Shown here in pieces: positions 31,532-38,044 of a stretch of 39,414 nt of DNA. The position numbers were made by a program, and so were the translations under genes. The notes under the pieces are model-generated. The model was not told where the DNA came from. It made no database searches and worked only from the letters and a program-made list of their open reading frames with translations. Every line of letters begins with the position of its first letter. Within the stretch, counting starts at the first letter, position 1. The stretch comes from Planctomycetota bacterium. GTDB taxonomy: Bacteria; Planctomycetota; J058. The stretch covers positions 1 to 39,414 of the forward strand of contig JAGQRJ010000219.1 of the NCBI GenBank assembly GCA_020425635.1. The letters are read 5' to 3'.

Positions 31532-34192
31532 CTAGGGCTGCGGTCGAGCGCGGACGCAGGCGTGGGCGACCTGGCCGAGGAGCCAGGGCGCGAGGCTGAA
31601 TCCCGCGACCATGAGCCACCCCTGGGCGCCGATCTGGACGACGCCGAGGACCTTCGCCAGGGGATCGATCCAGGCGGCGGTCAACAGGAGCAGGGTGCAC
31701 CAGGCGAGCGCACCCCAGACGTGGGGGTTCCGGACCACGTCGTTGCCCCAGAAGCTCGAGCCGCGCTGGCGCATGTTGAACACGTGCCAGAGCTGGGCGA
31801 AGCCCAGGGTCAAGAAGGAGACCGAGACGGCGGCCTCGGGCGGGAGCGCGAGCCCGTGCAGCGCCAGCGCAAGCGCGCCGAGCACGCTGCCGGTGATCAC
31901 GGCTCCGTAGATCGCCACCCCGATCCAGTGAGCGCGGGTCACGAAGGGCTCCTGGGGGTCGCGCGGCGGGCGGTGGAGGGTCCCGGGGTCGCCTTCGCCG
32001 AAGCCGAGGGCGAGGGCTGGGAACACGTCGGTCACCAGGTTCAGGAACAGGATCTGCAGGGGCAGGAGCGGGAGCGGGAGCCCGACCAGCGAGGCCCCTG
32101 CGATCACCATGATCTCGGCGAGGTTGCACGAGAGCAGGTAGAGCACGAACTTGCGGATGTTCTCGAAGATCACCCGACCCTGGCGAATCGCGACCACGAT
32201 GGACTCGAAGGAGTCGTCGCGGAGCACCATGTCCGCCGCCTCCCGGGCCACCTGGGTCCCGCGCTGGCCCATGGCCACGCCGATCTCGGCTCTGCGCAGG
32301 GCCGGAGCGTCGTTGACGCCGTCGCCGGTCATGGCCACGACCTCGCCCGCCCGCTGAAAGGCCTCGACCAGCGACAGCTTCTGCGCGGGGTCGACGCGCG
32401 CGAAGACCGCGACCTTGCGCAGCTGCTGGGGGTCGTTCAAGGCCCCCTCGATCTCCCGCCCGCTGAGCACCAGCGGCTCCGGGTCTTCGGTCAGCCCGGC
32501 CGCGACCGCGATGGTGCGGGCGGTGGCGGCCTGGTCGCCGGTGGCCATGACGACCCGGATCCCAGCGCCCCGGCAGGCCTCGACCGAAGCTCGGATCCCC
32601 GCCCGCGCGGGGTCCTGGAGCCCGACGAGGCCGACGAAGGTCAAGCCCTCGTAGGTCGCCGCGGCGGGCTCGGTGGGGCGCTTGACCGCCAGGGCCAGCA
32701 CGCGCAGGCCCTGTTCGGCGAGGGACGTGTCGTGCTCGTGCCACCAGCGACGCCGCTCGGGGGTCAGCTCGACCTCCCCGCCCGCGCGCAGCTCATGGGT
32801 CGCCGCGGCCAGCACCGCTTCCGGGGCGCCTTTGACCGCGACCCGCAGCCCGTCAGGGCCCTCGTGGTGGGTCGCCATCATCTTGAGCTCGGGGTCGAAG
32901 GCGTCCTCGCGAACCTCGGGCTCCTGCGCGAGGAGCTGCTCGCGGCGGATCCCCGCCTGGGCGGCGGCCCGCAGGAGCGCGACCTCGAGCGGGTCGCCGA
33001 GCCCTTCGCTCGGGTCGGCGCCCTCGCTGGGGAGGGTCGCGTGGTTGCAGAGCGCGGCGACCTCGAGCGCGCTGCGCAGCGCCGGGTTCGCGTCGAGGGC
33101 CTGGGGCCCGCCCGCGCCGGGGTCCAAGGCCTCGCCGTCGCCCAGCCGGAGCTCGGTCACGGTCATGCGGTTCTCGGTGAGCGTCCCGGTCTTGTCGGTG
33201 AGGATCACCGTCGTCGCGCCCAGGGTCTCGACCGCCGAGAGCTTGCGGATCAACACGTTACGCTGGGCGAGGCGCCACATGCCGCGCGCGAGGGCCATGG
33301 TCGCCACCACCGGCAGGCCTTCGGGCACCGCCGCCACCGCGAGGGCGATCCCGGTCTCGATCGTGAGCCGCGGGTCTTGGCCCGAGAGGAGCCCGCCCAC
33401 GGTCACGAGCGTGGCGATCGCGAGCGCGACCACGATCAGGCGCCGACCGAGGCGCTCGAGGCGGACCTCGAGCGGGGTCTCCTGGTCGACGGCCTCGGCG
33501 ACCAGGGCCGCGATCTTGCCGAGCTCGGTCTGCATTCCGGTCGTGACGACCACAACGCGCGCGTAGCCTCGGGTCAGCGCGGTGCCCTTGTGGAGCATGT
33601 TCTGACGGTCAGCGAGGAGGGTCTCGGCGGGGAGGGGGGCGGTGTGCTTGCTGACCGGGAGCGACTCGCCGGTGAGCACCGACTCGTCCGCGCCGACCTG
33701 CGAGCCTTCGACGAGGCGCAGGTCGGCGGTGACCACGTCGCCGCCCTCGAGGATCAAGACGTCGCCGGGGACGAGATCCTGGGCGGGGACGGTCTGCTCC
33801 TTGCCGTCGCGGAGGACCCGGGTCAAGACGACGTTGAGCTCGGAGAGCGCCTCCATGGAGCGCACCGCGCGCAGCTCGGTGAAGAACCCGATCGCCCCGT
33901 TGATCACCAGCGCCGCGGCGATCGCCGTCGCCTCGACCCACTCGCCGAAGAGCGCCGAGACGACGCTCGCCGCGAGGAGCAGGAGGATGATCAGGCTCTT
34001 GACCTGGTTCAGCAGCAGGCGCCACAGGCTCGTGCGCTCCACCCGGCGCAGGAGGTTCGGGCCGTGTTCGAGCAGTCTGCGGCGCACCTCCGTGGGCAGC
34101 AGGCCACGCTCGAGGTCCCCCTCGAGATGTTCGCCGACCTGCGCTGCCTCCAGCGCCCAGGCCTGAAGCTCCGACTCGTTCTCGGCTGACAT
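31532..34192 (-). CDS. P-type ATPase, class IIA (Ca2+-transporting type)
   Basis: An 886-residue cation pump. Residues in order: actuator TGES (174-177), M4 VPEGLP (290-294), phosphorylation loop DKTGTLT (Asp333), ATP-binding KGAPE and DPAR, hinge TGDGVNDAPAL, M5 CNLAEIMVI and M6 LNLVTD. The PEGLP glutamate, the NxxE of M5 and the NLVTD of M6 correspond to SERCA/PMR1 calcium ligands, so calcium (or manganese) export is more likely than heavy-metal or Na+/K+ transport. There is no N-terminal metal-binding domain. Promoter TTGTTC-16-TAGAGT ends 8 nt before the ATG, so the gene can be transcribed independently of the HMA/thioredoxin gene 83 nt upstream. Confidence 0.95.
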   Translation of the reverse strand: MSAENESELQAWALEAAQVGEHLEGDLERGLLPTEVRRRLLEHGPNLLRRVERTSLWRLLLNQVKSLIILLLLAASVVSALFGEWVEATAIAAALVINGAIGFFTELRAVRSMEALSELNVVLTRVLRDGKEQTVPAQDLVPGDVLILEGGDVVTADLRLVEGSQVGADESVLTGESLPVSKHTAPLPAETLLADRQNMLHKGTALTRGYARVVVVTTGMQTELGKIAALVAEAVDQETPLEVRLERLGRRLIVVALAIATLVTVGGLLSGQDPRLTIETGIALAVAAVPEGLPVVATMALARGMWRLAQRNVLIRKLSAVETLGATTVILTDKTGTLTENRMTVTELRLGDGEALDPGAGGPQALDANPALRSALEVAALCNHATLPSEGADPSEGLGDPLEVALLRAAAQAGIRREQLLAQEPEVREDAFDPELKMMATHHEGPDGLRVAVKGAPEAVLAAATHELRAGGEVELTPERRRWWHEHDTSLAEQGLRVLALAVKRPTEPAAATYEGLTFVGLVGLQDPARAGIRASVEACRGAGIRVVMATGDQAATARTIAVAAGLTEDPEPLVLSGREIEGALNDPQQLRKVAVFARVDPAQKLSLVEAFQRAGEVVAMTGDGVNDAPALRRAEIGVAMGQRGTQVAREAADMVLRDDSFESIVVAIRQGRVIFENIRKFVLYLLSCNLAEIMVIAGASLVGLPLPLLPLQILFLNLVTDVFPALALGFGEGDPGTLHRPPRDPQEPFVTRAHWIGVAIYGAVITGSVLGALALALHGLALPPEAAVSVSFLTLGFAQLWHVFNMRQRGSSFWGNDVVRNPHVWGALAWCTLLLLTAAWIDPLAKVLGVVQIGAQGWLMVAGFSLAPWLLGQVAHACVRARPQP

Positions 34193-34200
34193 TGGGCCTT

Positions 34201-34228
34201 ACTCTACGGAATCGGCGAGCCCGAACAA
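34201..34228 (-). promoter_or_regulatory. Candidate promoter of the P-type ATPase gene
   Basis: TTGTTC (34223-34228) and TAGAGT (34201-34206) on the minus strand, 16-nt spacer; the -10 ends 8 nt before the ATG, giving a very short or absent leader. Confidence 0.4.
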
Positions 34229-34275
34229 CGCGCCAGGCTACCGCGCCGAGGTGCGGATCGGGCGCCCTGCTCGGA

Positions 34276-34977
34276 TCAACGGCCCTCGACCAGCGCGCGC
34301 ACGGCCTGAATGTCGTTCCGGTCGACGGCCCCGAGCAGCTCGCCCTCGGGTCCATAGACCCGAAGGTACGGCAGGCCCGGGAGCTCGTAGACTTCCGTCG
34401 CCTGCTTGGCGACGGGGGTCTTCCAGTCGACGATGTCGACCTTGCGAATCGCGACGTCTTCGCGCTCGAGGGCCAGGCGCTCGAGCTCCTTGCCCAGGAT
34501 CGAGCACGGACCGCACCAGTCGGCGTAGAAGTCCACGACAGTGAACTTGCCCGCGACCAGGTGCTGCTCGAGGTCCACGGCCTCGCCGTGGCTGATCGTC
34601 TCGACGTCGACCCGCGCCCGCTCCTCGGGGGTCAGGGGCTCGGGCTCGGGGGCCGCCGCTTGGCTCCCGATCGAGGGGAGGAAGTTGCCGCCGGATTCGT
34701 CGCTCTGGACGCGGACTGCCTGGAGCAACTCCTCCTCGGTGACCCGCGCGGGGTCATGGACGACGTGGAACTCCTTGGCGTCGTAGCGCATGCTGACCGA
34801 TCGAACTCCGGCGAGGCCTTCCAGGACTCGTGCGAGGGGCGTCCCTCAGCCGACGGGTCAGGTCATGCCCTCGACGTGCACGATGGTCGTGCGCAGCGCG
34901 GAGTCCGCGCTGGGCGCCGTATGGCAGCCAACCCACAGCAGGCAGGTTGCGAGGGCGATCGGGACGATGCGGTCTAT
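34276..34977 (-). CDS. Putative double-selenocysteine HMA-thioredoxin lipoprotein
   Basis: Read with two in-frame TGA codons as Sec, this is a 233-residue protein. Residues 1-18: signal sequence ending LLWVGC (Cys18), a lipobox-like end. Residues ~29-90: complete HMA domain, with VHVEGMT then TGA (codon 40, 34858-34860), PVG, TGA (codon 44, 34846-34848), then GTPLARVLEGLAGVRSVSM, YDAKEFHVVHDPARVTEEEL. The TGAs occupy both cysteines of the canonical GMTCxxC metal site. Residues ~120-233: thioredoxin fold with WCGPC (Cys155, Cys158) and a GLPYLRVYG loop. No ATG/GTG/TTG fits the 5' end; AGGAGG lies 4 nt before ATA at 34977, taken as start. Conventional calling from ATG 34791 leaves half an HMA domain and no good ribosome site. 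Alternative: a pseudogenised N-terminus. Sec is inferred; no sel genes are in view. Confidence 0.78.
34812..34830 (-). promoter_or_regulatory. Candidate bacterial SECIS element for the second UGA
   Basis: The minus-strand RNA forms a hairpin: CGAG then CCU on the 5' side, AGG then CUCG on the 3' side, one U-C mismatch, and a GGA loop. The stem starts 15 nt after UGA at 34846-34848 and the loop lies 24 nt after it. Loop guanines and this distance match bacterial SECIS criteria (loop 16-37 nt from UGA). Codons around here are unusually rich in A/T third bases, as if constrained by RNA structure. Confidence 0.5.
34833..34848 (-). promoter_or_regulatory. Candidate hairpin downstream of the first UGA
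   Basis: UGAGGG pairs with CCCUCG around a short ACGC loop (6 bp, one U-G pair). The loop is about 16 nt after the first UGA (34858-34860). It includes the second UGA in its stem, so it and the other hairpin could form in turn as the ribosome moves. Confidence 0.3.
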
Positions 34978-34981
34978 GGGG

Positions 34982-34987
34982 CCTCCT
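34982..34987 (-). promoter_or_regulatory. Shine-Dalgarno deciding the start of the HMA-thioredoxin gene
   Basis: A perfect AGGAGG on the minus strand. The only initiation-like codon in the HMA frame at suitable distance is ATA (34975-34977), 4 nt away; an ATC follows 6 nt later. No other gene can use this site. Confidence 0.55.
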
Positions 34988-35042
34988 GCTCCGAGTGTTT
35001 CACACGGTGGGCTCTTCGGGAATCACCGGTCCAAACGGGGTC

Positions 35043-36908
35043 CTATTGCGGGAGCTCCGCGAGCCACGCTTCCACCGTCTCGCGTTGGGGGCCCGGGGGC
35101 AGGCGGGTGCGCGCCTCCTCCAGGGCTCGCCGCGCCGCGTGGGCGTCGTCGAGGTCGCGGCACACGATCCCGAGGTTCGTGTAGACCCCTGGATCCTGAG
35201 CCCCCAGCTGCACCGCGCGCTCGAGGGAGCCGCGGGCCTCGCTCAGGCGCCCGAGCTGGGCCAAGGCGACGCCGTGGTTGGCCCAGGTCGTAGGCGGCGC
35301 TTGGGGGTCGAGCTGCAGGACCCGCGTCAGGTCCCCCAGCGCCTCCTGGGCCCGTCCGAGCTTGAGCAAGGCCGCGCCGCGTCCTTCGAGCGCGATCACG
35401 TTGTCGGGCTCGAGCCGCAGGCACGCCGAGTGGCTGGCCAGCGCCTCCTCGGTCCGCCCGAGCCGGCCGAGGGCTGCCCCCCGGTTGGCCATGGCCCCGG
35501 CGTCGTCCGGTCTCAGGCGCAAGCACTGAGCGTAGGCCTCCGCCGACTCCTCGAAGCGCCCGAAGTCCTGCAGGATTCGTCCGCGGTTGAAGTGGGCGTC
35601 CGCGAGGGTCGGGGCGAGCTGGACCGCGCGCTCGACGGCGGCGAGCGCGTCCTCTCCCCGTCCCAGCTTGCGCAGCACGTGGGAGAGGCTGAGCCAGGCG
35701 AGCGCGTGCTCGGGGTCGAGCTCGAGCGTTCGCTCGAGGTCCGCGCGGGCTTCGGCGAAGCGCCCCGCGGCCGACTTCAGCCGCGCGCTCAGCGCCCAAG
35801 CCTCGGCGTCGCGGCTCCCCGCGGCGAGGAGTTCGGCCAGGACGTCCAACGCTTGCTCCGCGCGGCCCGCGGCGGCGAGGGCGCGCGCCTCCACCAAGCC
35901 AGGCTCTGGGGTGACGGGCTTCGGCTGGGCCGGTGGCTCGGGCGTGGGGGCGGGGTCGTCTTGCGGCTGCTCCGGGACCGGCTGCGAGGCGGCCGGGGCG
36001 CGCGCGTTCTCGCGCAAGGCGACGCGCACCGCGTAGGCGCCGAGCAGAGCGACGACCGCGGTCGGCGCCAGGGCCAGGGCCCAGCTGCGGGCGCCGGCCG
36101 AGCTCGCCGCGCGCGGAGGGCCCTCCAGGGCCAGGGCCAGGGAGAGCGCCGTCGGGTAGCGCTGGCTTGGGTCGTCACGGAGGCAGCGCATGCACACGGC
36201 GTCGAGCCAGGGCGGAATCCCTGGGCGCAGCCGCGACGGGGGCACGATCGGCGCCTCCAGCGCCTCGAGGGTCAGCAGGCTCGGCCGCGGGGGCCCCCCG
36301 CAGAGGCAGGTGTAGAGGATCCCGCCGAGCCCGTAGACGTCGCTCGTCGGTCCGGTGGCCTCGCGCTCTCCCAGGGCTTGCTCCGGCGACCAGTAGCCCG
36401 GAGTCCCCACGTAGCCGCCGGTGCGAGTCAGCCGCTCGGTGCCCGGGTCGAGGTCGCGGGTGAGGCCAAAGTCGGTGAGGTAGGCGCGCTCGTCGACGTC
36501 GAGCAGGACGTTGGCGGGCTTGAGGTCGCGGTGCAGCAGGCCCAGATCGTGCGCGTGCTGTACCGCGCGCGCGAGGTCTCCCACGAGCCGGGTGGCGAGC
36601 GCCGGGGCCAGCGGTCCCCGTTCGCGGAGGCGGTCTTCGAGGGAGGTTCCCTCGACGTAGTCCATGACCAGGTAGGGGCAGCCCTCATGGCTCCCCGCTC
36701 CGCGGAGGCGCACGATCCCGGGGTGCCGCAGCGCCTGCAGCGCCTGGACCTCGCGCTGGAAGCGCGCCTTCGCGCGGGGGTCGGAGAGCGGCTTGAGGTT
36801 CAGCTTGAGCGCGACGGGGACCTCGCCGGGTCGCTGCGCGAGGAACACCGCGCCCGCCCCGCCGCGTCCCAACTCGCGCAGAATCCGATAGCCGTCGATC
36901 TCGCTCAC
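35043..36908 (-). CDS. Transmembrane Ser/Thr protein kinase with TPR domain
   Basis: A 621-residue Hanks-type kinase. Kinase domain ~6-270: GRGGAGAVF, Lys35 in ALKLNL, HRDLKPANVL (Asp128, Asn133), DFG 146-148, SPEQAL. A membrane segment at ~288-307 (WALALAPTAVVALLGAYAV) and a Pro-rich linker (~310-345) lead to about seven canonical TPRs, e.g. AEARADLERTLELDPEHALA and FEESAEAYAQCLRLRPDDAG. These TPRs are far closer to consensus than in the two other TPR kinases here. GTG start at 36908 with TATTCT exactly 6 nt upstream and no Shine-Dalgarno, so probably leaderless. The HMA-thioredoxin gene follows after 65 nt in the same direction with no obvious promoter of its own. Confidence 0.93.
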   Translation of the reverse strand: MSEIDGYRILRELGRGGAGAVFLAQRPGEVPVALKLNLKPLSDPRAKARFQREVQALQALRHPGIVRLRGAGSHEGCPYLVMDYVEGTSLEDRLRERGPLAPALATRLVGDLARAVQHAHDLGLLHRDLKPANVLLDVDERAYLTDFGLTRDLDPGTERLTRTGGYVGTPGYWSPEQALGEREATGPTSDVYGLGGILYTCLCGGPPRPSLLTLEALEAPIVPPSRLRPGIPPWLDAVCMRCLRDDPSQRYPTALSLALALEGPPRAASSAGARSWALALAPTAVVALLGAYAVRVALRENARAPAASQPVPEQPQDDPAPTPEPPAQPKPVTPEPGLVEARALAAAGRAEQALDVLAELLAAGSRDAEAWALSARLKSAAGRFAEARADLERTLELDPEHALAWLSLSHVLRKLGRGEDALAAVERAVQLAPTLADAHFNRGRILQDFGRFEESAEAYAQCLRLRPDDAGAMANRGAALGRLGRTEEALASHSACLRLEPDNVIALEGRGAALLKLGRAQEALGDLTRVLQLDPQAPPTTWANHGVALAQLGRLSEARGSLERAVQLGAQDPGVYTNLGIVCRDLDDAHAARRALEEARTRLPPGPQRETVEAWLAELPQ

Positions 36909-36914
36909 CCACGC

Positions 36915-36920
36915 AGAATA
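36915..36920 (-). promoter_or_regulatory. -10 element of a probable leaderless promoter
   Basis: TATTCT on the minus strand ends exactly 6 nt before the GTG of the kinase at 36908. No convincing -35 is seen. Confidence 0.4.
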
Positions 36921-36991
36921 GCGCGGACTGCAGACCGCATGCCCACTTCCTCGGGCAGCGTGCGGCTGACGAACGGGGCGGGCCGCTCGGG

Positions 36992-37990
36992 TCAGCTGGC
37001 CTTCACCACCCGCCACAGCGCGTCGCAGAAGCGGTGCTCGTCGTCCCAGTGGCGCGCCTGGACGGCGAAGCCGGTCTCCTGAGCCATGCGCAGCACGTCC
37101 TCGTCGAGGTACTTGAACGAGTATTCGGTGTGCAGCGGCTCGAAGGGCTTGAAGGTGAACGAGCGCTCGAGCGCGTCGATCCGCACCTCCTGATAGCAGA
37201 GGCTGAGCAGGTAGCTCTCCATGGCCCCCGAGAACACGTTGTAGGTGCCGAAGTGCGCGAAGCGCTGGAGGTCGAAGTGTCCGCCCAGCTCGCGGTTGAT
37301 CCGGGTCAGGAGGTTGAGGTTGAACCGCCGGGTCAGGCCTCGCGGGTCGTTGTAGGCCGCCAGCAGGACGTCGGGGTCCTTCTTGAGGTCGAACCCGATC
37401 AGGAGGCCGTCGTCGGCGAGCAGCGCGTTCCACAGCCGGCGCAGGAAGCGCGCCGCCCCGGCGCGGTCGAAGTTGCCGACGTTGCTGCCGAGGAACGCGA
37501 CGAGGCTCGCGCGTCGGGGCGCTTGCTCCACCAACCACTCGATCCCGTGAAGGTACTCCGAGACCACCCCCTCGATCTCGAGGTCGGGGTAGCGCGCCTG
37601 CATGCGCTCGATCAAGTCGTCGAGCGCCGACTCGGAGACGTCGATCGGCACGTAGCGGCAGTCGAGGCCCAGGCGCTGGGCGGCGTCGAGCAGCAGCACC
37701 GTCTTGCGTCCGTCGCCGGCGCCGAGGTCGACGAGGTTGAACGGCGTCCCGCGAAAGGCGCTCACGAAGTCTTCGGCCTGGGCGCTGAGGATCTCGTGTT
37801 CCACCCGGGTCAGGTAGTAGGCCTCCTGATCGCAGATCTCGGCGAACAGCTCGGAGCCATGGGCGTCGTAGAACCAGCGCGAGGAGATCCGCTTGGGCCG
37901 CTCGGTGAGCCCCACCAACACGTCGGTCGCGAACTCGCGTTCGGCGGAGCCGAGGGAGTGGGCGCGGAGGACGTGGTAGCGGCGCTTCAT
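36992..37990 (-). CDS. egtD: L-histidine N-alpha-methyltransferase EgtD
   Basis: A 332-residue SAM-dependent enzyme that trimethylates L-histidine to hercynine, the first step of ergothioneine synthesis. Signature segments are WFYDAHGSELFAEICDQ, EAYYLTRVEHEIL, LVDLGAGDGRKTVLLL (SAM site), FLGSNVGNF, AYNDPRGLTRRFNLNLL and, near the C-terminus, HTEYSFKYL. Length is typical of EgtD. ATG 37990 has GAGGAG 8 nt upstream. Divergent from egtB with 54 bp between, so the two genes share a regulatory region. The pathway is cytoplasmic. Confidence 0.97.
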   Translation of the reverse strand: MKRRYHVLRAHSLGSAEREFATDVLVGLTERPKRISSRWFYDAHGSELFAEICDQEAYYLTRVEHEILSAQAEDFVSAFRGTPFNLVDLGAGDGRKTVLLLDAAQRLGLDCRYVPIDVSESALDDLIERMQARYPDLEIEGVVSEYLHGIEWLVEQAPRRASLVAFLGSNVGNFDRAGAARFLRRLWNALLADDGLLIGFDLKKDPDVLLAAYNDPRGLTRRFNLNLLTRINRELGGHFDLQRFAHFGTYNVFSGAMESYLLSLCYQEVRIDALERSFTFKPFEPLHTEYSFKYLDEDVLRMAQETGFAVQARHWDDEHRFCDALWRVVKAS

Positions 37991-38000
37991 GAGAGTGCTC

Positions 38001-38010
38001 CTCACGTGAG
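38001..38010. promoter_or_regulatory. 10-bp perfect palindrome between egtD and egtB
   Basis: CTCACGTGAG lies in the 54-bp divergent region and overlaps the egtD ribosome-binding site (GTGAGGAG). A possible operator; TATCGT next to it (38011-38016, minus strand) could be the egtD -10. Confidence 0.3.
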
Positions 38011-38044
38011 ACGATAGCGCACCCTCAGCCCCCTCGGCAGGATC

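Noticed and set aside
31562-34189. 875-codon plus-strand frame opposite the P-type ATPase
   Set aside because: A shadow caused by GC-rich codon bias; Asp/Glu/Gly/Arg-rich translation with no domains, while the minus strand has all P-type ATPase motifs.
34276-34791. Thioredoxin gene starting at ATG 34791 as the full gene
   Set aside because: It would begin in the middle of an HMA domain, lacks a well-placed ribosome site, and leaves the in-frame lipoprotein signal and AGGAGG unexplained. Kept as the fallback if selenocysteine is refuted.
34754-34936. 60-codon minus-strand frame over the HMA region
   Set aside because: It is in a different frame from the HMA domain and encodes Arg-rich sequence without motif.
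36908-37538. Minus-strand extension of the kinase frame upstream of 36908
   Set aside because: It overlaps egtD on the same strand in another frame; the kinase fold starts at residue 6 of the GTG start and a -10 element lies just upstream.
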